A DNA stretch of 64,000 nt from Synechococcus sp. 8F6 (GCF_002252665.1 NZ_NQKZ01000008.1:56920-120919), one strand, 5' to 3'. Shown: positions 38,320 through 46,796, counted from the first letter of the stretch. The notes: a model not told the origin generated them from the letters alone. Program-made: numbers and translations.

Positions 38320-39066
38320 ATGCGTTCGCTCGCCGTCTCCCTGCTGCTCTCTGGGGTCTGGGCTGCTCCGGTTCTGGCCCAGGGCGATCCCCACCACCAC
38401 CATCAGCATCACCAGCACCATCAACACCACAACGCAGTCCCCATGACCCCGGCCGCTGGTCAGGGTCATCACGGGCAGGGCAGCCATGACAGCCACAGTC
38501 ATGACAGCCACAGTCATGACGTTGGCCCGGCCGGCGCCACCTACGACCTTCGCTGGCTCGACGCCATGGTGCAGCACCACACCGGTGCTCTACGGATGAG
38601 CGAGTTCGTGTTCAACATCGGTTCTCCCGGTGTGGGTGCCCTCGCCAACGGCATCTGGCGCAAGCAAGCCCGCGAGATCAAGGCCATGGGGCAATGGCGC
38701 AAGCCCTGGTATCCGGAGGCTCCTGTGTATCCCGTGGCCCTCAAGCCCGGCGGGGATGCCAACAGCATGGCCGGCCTTGAGCGCATGAGCGCCGCCCAGA
38801 TCCAGGCGATGCAGATGATGGGCTCCACCCCCACCAAGGACAACCGCGTGGTCTGGTTTCTGGAAGGGATGATCGCCCACCATGGCGGTGCCCTGGAGAT
38901 GGCACACGATGCACTCAAGAAGAGCAGCAATCCCACTGTGCGCAGGTTGTCACGGGAGATCATCGTGGCCCAGCGCAACGAAATCATTGAGCTGCGGCGC
39001 ATGCTGCGGCTTGAGGGATTGAGCAAGCCGGAGTACAGCCAATATGACGCATTGTTCAACTTCTGA
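38320..39066 (+). CDS. secreted His-rich DUF305 protein (CopM-like metal binding)
   Basis: 248 aa. Signal peptide MRSLAVSLLLSGVWAAPVLA, then a His-rich segment (HHHHQHHQHHQHH and a 15-nt repeat coding HDSHSHDSHSHD), then the DUF305 ferritin-like bundle with MVQHHTGALRMSEF and MIAHHGGALEMAHDAL, the two HH motifs typical of the family. DUF305 CopM of Synechocystis binds copper in the periplasm. With the MerR operator this suggests metal (likely copper) detoxification. Confidence 0.85.
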   Translation: MRSLAVSLLLSGVWAAPVLAQGDPHHHHQHHQHHQHHNAVPMTPAAGQGHHGQGSHDSHSHDSHSHDVGPAGATYDLRWLDAMVQHHTGALRMSEFVFNIGSPGVGALANGIWRKQAREIKAMGQWRKPWYPEAPVYPVALKPGGDANSMAGLERMSAAQIQAMQMMGSTPTKDNRVVWFLEGMIAHHGGALEMAHDALKKSSNPTVRRLSREIIVAQRNEIIELRRMLRLEGLSKPEYSQYDALFNF

Positions 39067-39085
39067 TCCAGCACCAAAAACCCCA

Positions 39086-39304
39086 ATGAACAAGTTCATC
39101 AAGGCCCTCATCTCTGGTTTGGTCCTGGCCGTGGTGGCTGCGCCTGTCGGCGGTCATGCCCACCCCAAGGGCCTCTACGACAGCCAGGAGCAGGCCGAGC
39201 AACGGGCCAAGGAGCTGGGTTGTGAGGGCACCCATCGCAACAGCGGCAAGTGGAAGCCCTGCAGCAATGAGGCTGCCTTACACCAGCACCTGCGTCATCA
39301 CTGA
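39086..39304 (+). CDS. DUF3721 secreted small protein
   Basis: 72 aa: signal peptide MNKFIKALISGLVLAVVAAP, then HPKGLYDSQEQAEQRAKELG and two Cys (GCEGTH... KPCSNEAALHQHL), typical DUF3721. Follows DUF305 by 19 nt and probably shares its MerR-controlled promoter. Role unknown; metal context. Confidence 0.75.
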   Translation: MNKFIKALISGLVLAVVAAPVGGHAHPKGLYDSQEQAEQRAKELGCEGTHRNSGKWKPCSNEAALHQHLRHH

Positions 39305-39323
39305 TTCATCCGCCGTACTTGCC

Positions 39324-39569
39324 ATGGTCTTGCTGACGAAATCCCGCTGGCGCCAGCTGCATCGTTGGGTCGTGCCGATTGCGGCGGTACCGCTGTTGGT
39401 CACCGCGGCCACCGGCTCGCTCTACAGCTTGTTGCTGGAGCAGGGCATCGATGCCTTCTGGCTGCTCAAGATCCATTCCGGTCGCTTTGGCCCGCTGAAC
39501 CTGCAGCCCTACTACTCCGTGCTTCTCGGCCTATCCACCCTGGTGGTGATCATCTCCGGGGCTGGCTAG
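39324..39569 (+). CDS. PepSY-like membrane protein, possibly cut by an amber codon
   Basis: 81 aa: MVLLTKSRWRQLHRWVVPIA... ATGSLYSLLLEQ... LLGLSTLVVIISGAG then TAG. Two membrane helices with the RxxHRW start typical of PepSY-associated TM proteins. After the TAG the same frame continues LLSRRRPKGHASN to a second TAG; positively charged tails of this kind end homologous proteins, so the first stop may be a nonsense change of one missing-anchor codon. Third gene of the MerR-DUF305 group. Confidence 0.6.
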   Translation: MVLLTKSRWRQLHRWVVPIAAVPLLVTAATGSLYSLLLEQGIDAFWLLKIHSGRFGPLNLQPYYSVLLGLSTLVVIISGAG

Positions 39570-39760
39570 CTCCTTTCCCGACGCAGGCCCAAGGGGCACG
39601 CATCCAACTAGTTCGGCAGTGCGGGTCTGTGCCTGAGCACAACACGGATCATCCCGAGGTCCGTCGACTGAAGAACGGCTGTAAATCCATCGGGGTGTCG
39701 CTCTAGCTGTAGACAACGGGCTATAACTTGTTATGTTATTGATACCACTGTTGTAGAGCG

Positions 39761-40129
39761 ATGCTTACTGGTCCGGATCTGCTCGCCAAGGTTAAGGAGC
39801 TCGGCGATGTCTCCAAGTCAGACCTGGCGCGGGAATGTGGTTATGTGACCACCAAAAAAGATGGTGGCGAACGGATCAACTTCACCGCCTTCTACGAAGC
39901 CCTGCTCGTTGCCAAAGGTGTCAGCCTTGGCACTGATGGTGGCCGTGGCCTGGGTAAGGGTGGCCGCAAGTTGGCCTACTCCACCAAGGTGCAGTTCAAC
40001 GGCAACCTGATGGTGGGCAAGGCCTACACCGCCATGCTGGATCTGAAGCCTGGCGATGAGTTCGAGATCAAGCTCGGCCGCAAGCAGATCAAGCTGATCC
40101 CCATGGGTGGCTCCGACGAAGAGGAGTGA
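39761..40129 (+). CDS. AbrB-family transcriptional regulator (cyAbrB)
   Basis: 122 aa. Conserved cyAbrB N-terminus (MLTGPDLLAKVKELGDVSKS, GYVTTKKDGGERINFTAFYE) and the C-terminal AbrB-like DNA-binding region (YTAMLDLKPGDEFEIKLGRK). cyAbrBs control carbon, nitrogen and stress genes across cyanobacteria. It stands at the left border of the decayed accessory region. Confidence 0.92.
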   Translation: MLTGPDLLAKVKELGDVSKSDLARECGYVTTKKDGGERINFTAFYEALLVAKGVSLGTDGGRGLGKGGRKLAYSTKVQFNGNLMVGKAYTAMLDLKPGDEFEIKLGRKQIKLIPMGGSDEEE

Positions 40130-40322
40130 TCCTCAGCTTCTTCGGGCGTTTGAGAGCTGAAACACGACGCGCAGGATTCCTCAGCGTGCGTGGCCGCGCA
40201 AGGGCTTCGCAAGCCGGCCCACCGCAAGCGATGAGACGCCCAGGGCACTGGTTGTTGTGAGTGCTGTGGCCGGCCCTTGACGCTGGCCGCGCTGGCGCTT
40301 GCGGTCCTGCGCTTGCCCCTTC

Positions 40323-40695
40323 GTGGCTGTTGCTTCCCCATCCCGCTCCATCCGATCCCAAGGTTCGGCCGCAGCCAAGGCTTCCCCAGAAGAGAAGCTG
40401 GTGGCCTCCCTGATTGCCCTGCTGGAAGCGGGCACCACTCCTTGGCGGCGGGAGTGGGATGCCGCAGCCGGCGGGCATCACGTGAATCTGCTTCCGGGCC
40501 GGCGCTACCGCGGGGCCAATCCGGTGCTGCTCACCCTGGGGCTGCATCTGCGGGGATCAGCCCTGCCCTACTGGTGCGGCTTTGCCGAGGCCAAGGCGTT
40601 GGTGATCTTTCCCCGCAAGGGCAGCAAGGCGGTGCATGTGCTGCGGCCCCAGGTGCATCAGTTGGCAGAAAGCCGGCTGGAGGAAGCCGGCACTG
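40323..40695 (+). pseudogene. 5' fragment of an ArdC-type antirestriction protein
   Basis: GTG 40323 opens a frame whose residues 20-115 match the ArdC N-terminal ssDNA-binding domain (EEKLVASLIALLEAGTTPWR, NLLPGRRYRGANPVLLTLGL, FAEAKALVIFPRKGSKAVHV). After about 40695 homology stops; the frame continues as nonsense antisense to pglZ sequence. The C-terminal metallopeptidase domain is lost. The break lies at a repeated GCCGGCACTG (40686 and 40704), a plausible deletion site. Confidence 0.65.
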
Positions 40696-40701
40696 AGGGC
40701 G

Positions 40702-41826
40702 ATGCCGGCACTGCGTCCCTGGCTGGATGGCACCGCCAGCCGCTTCCAGAACGCTGTGGCCAGCAGTGGCCTGCCCACTCCGGCCGATCAAGGTGCCATC
40801 ACGGCCGAGCCAAGCGAAGTGCTGTTGTTTGCCGATGGCCTCCGCTACGACGTGGCCCGCCAACTACAGAAGGAGCTGGAGGTGATGGGGATCACCGGCA
40901 GCCTCACCACCCGATGGGCGGGGCTGCCCACGGTCACCGCCACAGCCAAGCCCGCCATCACGCCCCTCATTGGTGACATCCAGGGCCAGGCCCTGCCAGA
41001 AGACTTCGCTCCGGCCTTCCGCTCCGGCAAGCCCACCAGTGCCGCCGAGCTGCGCAAGGCCCTCAACGCCCAGGGCTACACCGTCCTGGGCGACGACGAG
41101 TTGAACCTCCCCTCCAGTGCTGAGGCTCGCGGCTGGCTGGAGACCGGTGACCTCGACCACCGCGGCCATCAGCTCCAGAACGACCTGCCGCGCCAGATCC
41201 ATTCGGAGATCGAACGGCTGGCGCTTCGCATCCAGAAGCTGCTGGACGCCGGTTGGCGCTCCGTGAAGGTCGTTACCGACCACGGCTGGTTGTTCTGTCC
41301 CGATGGCCTGCCCACGGCTGAGTTGCCCAAGCACCTCACCGCCAGCAAATGGGCTCGCTGCGCCGCCATCAAGGGAGAGTCCCAAGTGCCGGTGCCCACC
41401 GCTGCCTGGAGCTGGAACCCCAGTGAGCAGTTCGCCACCCCGAGCGGCGCTGCCTGCTTCAACACAGGAGGCAGCTACTCCTATGCCCATGGCGGCATCA
41501 GCCTGCAGGAGTGCCTCACTCCTGTACTGGTCGTTTCCGGTGGAGCGATCAACGCGCCGGCTGCGGCCATCACCGAGATCAGCTGGAAGGGCCTGCGCTG
41601 CAATTTGGAGGTCAGTGGAACCACCGCAGGACTGAAGGCTGACCTACGCCGTGACACGGCCAATGGCCCGTCCGTGGCCACCACCGCCAAACCCATCGAC
41701 GATGGCGCTGCCCGGTTGCTGGTCGAGGATGACGAGCTGGAAGGTGCAGCGGTGGTGGCGGTGCTGTTGAGCCCTGATGGCCGGGTGATCGCCCAACGCC
41801 GCACCGTGGTTGGAGGAGAAGCGTGA
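40702..41826 (+). pseudogene. pglZ: 3' fragment of BREX phosphatase gene pglZ
   Basis: 374 codons from ATG 40702 (MPALRPWLDGTASRFQNAV) to the stop. Matches the C-terminal part of type-B PglZ: EVLLFADGLRYDVARQLQKE (metal-site Asp), AGLPTVTATAKPAI, DHRGHQLQNDLPRQIH, VKVVTDHGWLFCPDGLP, AELPKHLTASKWARCA and YAHGGISLQECLTPVLVVSG. Full PglZ is about 800-900 aa, so over half the N-terminus is missing. No other intact BREX genes (brxA, B, C, pglX) are nearby. The frame itself is undamaged. Confidence 0.8.
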
Positions 41827-41870
41827 ATAGCAAAATCCGGCCTAGTGTGGTCGCATCGGCGGAGTCAGGC

Positions 41871-42164
41871 ATGGCAGATGTGGTCGCAAGTCAGGTGTCG
41901 GTGCGGGATCTCAAAACCCACCTCTCCGAATGGCTGGCCCGTGCCCAGTCCGGTGAGGTGGTGGAAGTCACCTCCCATCGCAAACCCATCGCCCGCATCA
42001 CCGCTGTGAAGCCAGCGGACTCAGGGATAACCAGCCCGCTGCAAAAAGCGATTGATGCGGGCCTGATCAGCTGGAATGGTCAGAAGCCCAACTTGCCCCC
42101 TCCCGTGAAGTTGCGGGGGCAAGGGAAGTTGCTCAGCGACATCGTGATTGAGGATCGGGGTTGA
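41871..42164 (+). CDS. Phd/YefM-type antitoxin
   Basis: 97 aa from ATG 41871 (MADVVASQVSVRDLKTHLSE) with GEVVEVTSHRKPIARITAV, the prevent-host-death fold. GTG 41823 upstream, overlapping the pglZ stop, would add 16 residues. A 10-bp repeat TGTGGTCGCA occurs at 41848 and 41878 around the start and may serve autoregulation. Pairs with the PIN toxin 4 nt downstream. Confidence 0.85.
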   Translation: MADVVASQVSVRDLKTHLSEWLARAQSGEVVEVTSHRKPIARITAVKPADSGITSPLQKAIDAGLISWNGQKPNLPPPVKLRGQGKLLSDIVIEDRG

Positions 42165-42168
42165 GCTG

Positions 42169-42594
42169 GTGATCCTTTTCTGTGACACCAGCGCGCTGAT
42201 GAAGTTGCTGGTTGACGAAGCCCAATCAGATCAGATGCGGCAGGTCAGCAGCACTGTTGATGCCATCGGGGTCTGCCGGATCAGCTGGGCCGAAACAATG
42301 GCTGCCCTTGCTCGCCTCCAGCGGGAAGACCCGGTCTGCAACGAAGATCTCGAACAGGCCCGGCAGCACCTGATCCAATCCTGGAAAACCTTCACCATTG
42401 TGGAAGTCAGCCAGCCATTGGTGGAAACGGCTGGGCGCTTTGCCGACGTCTTTGCCCTTCGCGGATACGACAGCGTGCAGCTCGCCGCTGCCCATGAACT
42501 GCACGTCAACTCCGAACAACCTGTCACCTTCGCCTGCTACGACCGTCGACTGAATCAGGCCGCCCAGCTCCTCCAGCTGGAGGTGTTGCCATGA
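42169..42594 (+). CDS. PIN-domain toxin (VapC type)
   Basis: 141 aa from GTG 42169. PIN acidic residues: Asp in FCDTSALMKLLVDEAQ, Glu in RISWAETMAAL, Asp in RGYDSVQLAAAHEL and Asp in FACYDRRLNQAA. Predicted ribonuclease held inactive by the Phd antitoxin. The stop overlaps an ATG that starts the next (truncated) gene. Confidence 0.88.
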   Translation: MILFCDTSALMKLLVDEAQSDQMRQVSSTVDAIGVCRISWAETMAALARLQREDPVCNEDLEQARQHLIQSWKTFTIVEVSQPLVETAGRFADVFALRGYDSVQLAAAHELHVNSEQPVTFACYDRRLNQAAQLLQLEVLP

Positions 42595-42670
42595 CCGCTT
42601 CACCAGCCAACACCAGTGAGATGGACCATCTCGACCAGCTCGGTGCCAAGGCCTTTGATGGCTTTATGGC
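42591..42670 (+). pseudogene. probable 5' stub of BREX protease gene brxL
   Basis: ATG 42591 overlaps the toxin stop and reads MTASPANTSEMDHLDQLGAK then AFDGF before the frame turns into PGPDWPMPAS nonsense. LDQLGAKAFDGF resembles the first residues of BrxL (Lon-related BREX protease), which normally follows pglZ in the BREX gene order. Only about 25 codons remain, so identity is an inference from position and a short match. Confidence 0.4.
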
Positions 42671-43003
42671 GCAGCCCGGGCCAGATTGGCCGATGCCAGC
42701 CTCGAGGCCCCTGAGTTGATCGATGCCGAGCTGCTCTCGGTGTTGCGGCGGCTCGTGCTGGCAGATCAGTTATCCGAAAAGCACGTGCTGCAGGCCCTGG
42801 CCACGGCCCAGCAAATCGGCTTGCGGCGCCATCCCAGCCGCCATCTCTGGCCACGGGCCTGGGACCTGCGCACCAACCTCAGCGCCTACGACGCGCTCTA
42901 TGTGGCCCTGGCCGAGCAGCTGGGCGCCACGCTGCTCACGGCCGATAGCCGGGCCGCCCGAGCACCGGGCCTGCGCTGCAGCGTGGAGGTGTTGACGCCA
43001 TGA
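42671..43003 (+). pseudogene. 5'-truncated PIN-domain toxin
   Basis: The frame reads AARARLADASLEAPELIDAE, VLRRLVLADQLS, LWPRAWDLRTNLSAYDALYVAL and LLTADSRAARAPGL: the last three quarters of a VapC-type PIN protein. The N-terminal strand with the first catalytic Asp is missing; an in-frame TGA lies just upstream and no proper start is present. Fused by deletion to the brxL-like stub. Confidence 0.7.
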
Positions 43004-43158
43004 ACGTTGTTCTGGACGTTGCCTTTGCGCAGGAGATCGGCGACGTGCTTTATCGCCTCCAACCCTGGACGAGCTGCGCCGGTCCACACACCTCGTCAAG
43101 GATCGGGCCATGTGCCCGCTTAGACTGGTCATCCAACTAGTCAATGGTTGAGGCCTCA

Positions 43159-43413
43159 ATGACGGTCTGGCCTGTTCAGCACGCCAAAGCGCGTTTCAGC
43201 GAGCTGCTCGACACCTGTCAGCGTGAGGGGCCCCAGGTGGTGTCGCGGCGGGGCTGTGAAGCCGCCGTGCTTGTGCCCATTGATGAGTGGCGTCGTCTCC
43301 AGGCAGCTGCACGGCCCAGCCTGAAAGATCTGTTGCTGAGCCCAGGCGCCCGCAGCGAGATGTTGGTGCCGCCCCGGGGCCAGGCCCGTCGGCGCTCTGT
43401 GCCAGCCCTGTAG
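43159..43413 (+). CDS. Phd/YefM-type antitoxin
   Basis: 84 aa from ATG 43159 (MTVWPVQHAKARFSELLDTC), preceded by a GAGG ribosome site; ATG 43144 would add five residues. Conserved core GPQVVSRRGCEAAVLVPIDE. A near-palindrome GACTGGT...AACTAGTC at about 43124-43142 sits in the promoter and may be the TA operator. Pairs with the toxin 4 nt downstream. Confidence 0.88.
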   Translation: MTVWPVQHAKARFSELLDTCQREGPQVVSRRGCEAAVLVPIDEWRRLQAAARPSLKDLLLSPGARSEMLVPPRGQARRRSVPAL

Positions 43414-43417
43414 TCCT

Positions 43418-43840
43418 GTGGCGTTTCTGCTGGACACCAACGTGGTTTCGGAGCTGCGCAAGCCGCACCCCCATGGCACTGTGCTCGCCTGGCTCCACAG
43501 CGTCCACGACGCTGACCTCCATCTAGCCAGCGTGACCCTTGGCGAGATCCAGGCAGGCATCGAACTCACCCGCGAACAGGACCCTGCCAAGGCCGCCGAG
43601 ATCGAGCAGTGGCTCGTTCAGGTGAGCTGCACCTACAACATCCTGCCGATGGATGGAGCGGCTTTTCGCTGCTGGGCCCAGCTCATGCATCGGCAATCCG
43701 ACACCCTCTACGAGGACGCCATGATCGCTGCGATTGCCAGGGTTCATCAGCTCACGGTCGTCACACGCAACGAGGCTGATTTCAGCCGATTTGGCGTGGT
43801 GCTGATCAATCCATTCACCACTCGGGGGCGTGAGGCCTGA
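43418..43840 (+). CDS. PIN-domain toxin (VapC type)
   Basis: 140 aa from GTG 43418: FLLDTNVVSELRKPHPHGTV (first Asp), ASVTLGEIQAGIELTREQDP (Glu), LYEDAMIAAIARVHQLTVVT (Asp) and RNEADFSRFGV. Complete PIN active site and typical length; predicted RNase toxin of the preceding antitoxin. Confidence 0.92.
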   Translation: MAFLLDTNVVSELRKPHPHGTVLAWLHSVHDADLHLASVTLGEIQAGIELTREQDPAKAAEIEQWLVQVSCTYNILPMDGAAFRCWAQLMHRQSDTLYEDAMIAAIARVHQLTVVTRNEADFSRFGVVLINPFTTRGREA

Positions 43841-43937
43841 GCAGGTTCTGAGTCTGCGGCAGAAGCATCTCGGGCCAGGGTTCCTACCTCCGTGGGGTTG
43901 ATGCGCACCAACATCGTTGACCTGAGCCTTGGCCCGA

Positions 43938-44669
43938 TCAGGTCGTCGTCGCAGAAGCGTTCAGACCCGTGGAGTAGCCCGCATCATGCGTGTTGCAAAC
44001 CTGGTCCCAGAACGTGAAGTAGAGCCAAAAGTGCACCGACGGGCGGTGGTGGTGCAGGGCGTGGTGCGCCGGCCCGATCACCCAGCGGCCCAGCCAGTGG
44101 TGGGGGAATCGGCGTGGCAGGTACTCAAGATCGAGGTGGTTCACAATTGCCCACACGGTCATGGTGCTGAGCACAGCCAGCAGGGTGATCAAGTGCAGGG
44201 GAATCAGCATCACAACCAACACCAGAAACAACGACTGCACCAAGGCTTCTGGAGGATCGAACGCAAAGGATGTCCAGGGTGTGGGCCGGCGGGAGCGGTG
44301 GTGCCCCCGGTGAAACAGGGCATACAGAACTGGGTGATGGAATAGGCGGTGAGTGAAGTAGAAAGCCGCGTCCTGCAAGATGAGCACTGTGAGATAACTC
44401 ACGCCCAGATACCACCAGGTGTTGGGCTCGACATCCGCGTAGAGCCGCGTCATGCCATGGGCTTGCAGCCCCAGCACCGCAGCAGCGGCAAGGGCGAACA
44501 CTGCTGCCGAGAGCACTGACAAGCGGATGTCATGGTGGATTCCGTCTCGGATCCTCCGGTTCTGAAGATCCGACGATGCAGATTTGACACGGGAACGGCA
44601 GACACGAACCAGGTACCAACACCCTCCGGCAGCAAGGAAATAGCGAGCCAGGATGATCAGAAAAAACAC
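43938..44669 (-). CDS. fatty acid hydroxylase/sterol desaturase family protein
   Basis: Integral membrane di-iron hydroxylase, about 243 aa from GTG 44669 (VFFLIILARYFLAAGGCW). His boxes: HRLFHH, HRGHHRS, and HHALHHHR, with NHLDLEYLP between; four membrane segments. The open frame runs much further upstream (to 45029) but that part is not homologous to the family. Carotenoid or lipid hydroxylation is possible; substrate unknown. Confidence 0.85.
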   Translation of the reverse strand: MFFLIILARYFLAAGGCWYLVRVCRSRVKSASSDLQNRRIRDGIHHDIRLSVLSAAVFALAAAAVLGLQAHGMTRLYADVEPNTWWYLGVSYLTVLILQDAAFYFTHRLFHHPVLYALFHRGHHRSRRPTPWTSFAFDPPEALVQSLFLVLVVMLIPLHLITLLAVLSTMTVWAIVNHLDLEYLPRRFPHHWLGRWVIGPAHHALHHHRPSVHFWLYFTFWDQVCNTHDAGYSTGLNASATTT

Positions 44670-44918
44670 AAGGCTGTCACCCCCGAAGGAATGCTCTGCC
44701 CATGTCCACCCGAACCCATCAAAAGCGGGGTGATCCTGAAGCGGTGGCTGGATGATTCCGATGCCGATATCGTTCGCTGCGTTCTGAAATTTCAGGCTAG
44801 AGAGAAACAGGACCCCAAAGCTGCCGCAGTGATGCGGCATGTGTGGATCTGCCACCAAACCAACCACAGCTACACGCCAAGGTGTGGCAGGCAACTGGAG
44901 AGCGCCGCGACCGGACCC

Positions 44919-45092
44919 ATGCTCCGTTTTCTGCTCAACGTCCTCTGTTTGTGCCGGGGGGCCTTGTGATGGGCCTGGGCCAGGGGCTGCTTTGTGACGA
45001 TCATCGGCATCCCCTTTGGGATCCAGCACATCAAGTTGGCGCTGATCGCCCTGGCACCGATCGGGATGCAGGTGGTTCCGGGGCGCCGCTGA
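44919..45092 (+). pseudogene. yccF-type membrane protein remnant with in-frame stop
   Basis: In one frame: MLRFLLNVLCLCRGAL, then TGA at 44967-44969, then WAWARGCFVTIIGIPFGIQH and IKLALIALAPIGMQVVPG. TIIGIPFGIQxxKLAxxALxPIG is the hallmark of the YccF/DUF307 family, so a single stop codon splits what was one small gene. The 3' end overlaps the phage-like remnant that follows. Confidence 0.65.
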
Positions 45093-45890
45093 ATGAACAG
45101 GGCCTTAAGAACTGGTCGGCCAGCGCCACGGGTTCACCGCTGCGGCTGCCACCCACCGACATGGGCAGTGGCTTCAATGGCATTGATGCCTACTGGTATC
45201 AGGACACAGCCAATTACGTGCGGCTGCAGCTGCCCTCAGGTCACAACGGCATCCTGATCGCTGGTGATGGGCAGCAGACGTTCAGCAAGATCCCCCTCTG
45301 CGGGACCGCTCCAACAGCCGACAACCACCTCGCCAATAAGGCCTACGTCGACAGCAAGACGGCTGCTGGCACCTACCTGCCGTTGGCCGGCGGAACGATG
45401 ACGGGTGGCATCACCCTGCCCACCACGATTGCCAGCTTCTCGTACGGCAGCACGGGCTACAACTAGTTCGGTGGCAGTGGTGGCGTTGCCCTGCGCAGCA
45501 ACACCACCAACCTGTGGACGACGACCTCAGCGAATACCACCTTCAATCAGACGATCGTTGCCCAGCCCACGGGTGGCGTGCACATGGGTTCGGGTGGTTC
45601 CTTCCTGAAACGCGGCAGCAGCTCCACAAAGATTGCCGCCACGGGAATGATCGAACTGCCTGCTGATGCACCAGCGGCAGGGGAGGTGATCCGCAAGGAC
45701 TACGCCGACAGCACCTACGCCACCAAGGTGGCGATGAGCGACGTCTTTGACGAACCGGCCGCCCTCAAGAGCGAAGTGGCTTCCCTCAAGGCTGCGGGGC
45801 GTGCTCTAGCCAGCCGACTGCCCCAGCCAGTCCCCGAGCCCGCTCGAGCCACAGAGCCAGGCCGGGCGCGGCAGTATGTAACGAAGTTGT
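45093..45890 (+). pseudogene. phage tail-fibre-like remnant interrupted by an amber codon
   Basis: One frame reads through NWSASATGSPLRLPPTDMGS, LANKAYVDSKTAAGTYLPLA, GGTMTGGITLPTTIAS, hits TAG at 45464-45466, then continues FGGSGGVALRSNTTN, GEVIRKDYADSTYATKVAMS and a helical LKSEVASLKAAGRAL end. AYVDSK...YLPLAGGTMTGGI is typical of phage tail fibres. No start codon is apparent in frame, so the 5' end is lost too. No other phage gene lies close by. Confidence 0.6.
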
Positions 45891-45902
45891 TACATGGCTC
45901 TC

Positions 45903-46163
45903 ATGACTGTCGGGGAAGTCTTTCTGGAGTCCCTCTCCAGCGGCGTGATCACGGAACGAGAGATCTCCTGGGTTGCTTCCCAGCAGGGTGCCTTTGCCCG
46001 CCACGAGGAAGCCCTGGCGCTTCGGTTGGGTCGCTTGGTCGACGAGGGGCAGATCAACCTTGGCTGCCGCCTGCCTAGTCGTCTTGTCCAGCACAAGCTT
46101 GTGCTCAACGAATGGATCGAACCGCTGGGCCGGCGCCGCGGCATAGCAGCCGTCTGCGCCTGA
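45903..46163 (+). CDS. small hli-neighbour protein, copy 3
   Basis: 86 aa from ATG 45903: MTVGEVFLESLSSGVITERE, RHEEALALRLGRLVDEGQIN, LGCRLPSRLVQHKLVLNEWI then EPLGRRRG. Paralogue of 22344 and 35021. An ATG nine bases upstream is possible, but the start here aligns with the other copies and leaves the GTAAC...GTTAC palindrome (45878-45893) upstream as a control site. Full-length member of the family; function unknown. Confidence 0.75.
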   Translation: MTVGEVFLESLSSGVITEREISWVASQQGAFARHEEALALRLGRLVDEGQINLGCRLPSRLVQHKLVLNEWIEPLGRRRGIAAVCA

Positions 46164-46179
46164 TACCGCAGCAGCTCGT

Positions 46180-46332
46180 ATGACGCAAGACAACACATTG
46201 CAGTACTGGCAGAACATGCGCATCGCCATGGAAGCTGCCGGCGCAACCTCAAGTGCCATTTACAAACGCGCCGTGGCGATCACCCAGGGGCTGCCAGATC
46301 CCCTCGCAGCTCAGGATTCAGCTGAGGGCTAG
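46180..46332 (+). CDS. small hypothetical protein
   Basis: 50 aa: MTQDNTLQYWQNMRIAMEAA then GATSSAIYKRAVAITQGLPD and PLAAQDSAEG. Amphipathic, regular composition and 16 nt after the copy-3 gene, so possibly cotranscribed. No family recognised. Confidence 0.45.
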   Translation: MTQDNTLQYWQNMRIAMEAAGATSSAIYKRAVAITQGLPDPLAAQDSAEG

Positions 46333-46796
46333 CTGCTTGTCCCTCTCTGATATTGGGGTTTCACCGCGTTGCTTTGGTGCAGCGGCCAACCTATGCCACC
46401 TGTTGCTCATCGCCCACGGATACTGGATGGCCCACCAGTTCAGAAGACTCACAAGCGGTGATCCAGCTACGCAGCAGCGGGTAGCGCTGAACCATCGCGG
46501 CATATTCAGCTGATTGACGGTAGGAGGCTTCCAGAAGCCGGTAGTCAAGGTCCGACTGCATGGACTGCTGCTCTCCGGAAACCAGCTCTGCTGTTAGCGC
46601 GAGATGCCTGTGGCCTGGTTGATCAGATGTCATGGAGATCAAACGGGCGCCAAGGGCTGTGGCAAGGCGCTCTGCAACAAGAGTGCCGGAGCCGGCTTGC
46701 CGTTGCTGCTCCTGTCAGTGGGAGCAGACAGAAGGCGTCACTGTTAGCCGGACGAACGACAGCGGAGCACCCCCTTGCGCCGCATGTTCACAACCT
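46333..46796. other. intergenic region
   Basis: About 460 nt. A minus-strand frame of 83 codons (46391-46642) is possible but its composition gives no support. No terminator or RNA recognised. It ends with the control region of hli3. Confidence 0.5.

Noticed and set aside
39601..43141. 12-bp repeat CATCCAACTAGT at both ends of the cyAbrB-BREX-remnant region, as attachment or target-site repeats
   Set aside because: Many 12-mers repeat by chance in 64 kb, and the right copy is part of the probable toxin-antitoxin operator.
44670..45029. N-terminal extension of the fatty acid hydroxylase frame
   Set aside because: Not homologous to the family and antisense to the yccF remnant; the GTG at 44669 marks the start of family-like sequence.
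45878..45893. NtcA box (GTA-N8-TAC) upstream of the copy-3 small gene
   Set aside because: The spacing is N10, not N8; more likely related to the TTAC-type elements of hli genes.
46391..46642. Minus-strand 83-codon frame between the 50-aa gene and hli3
   Set aside because: No recognisable motif and no operon support; left as intergenic.
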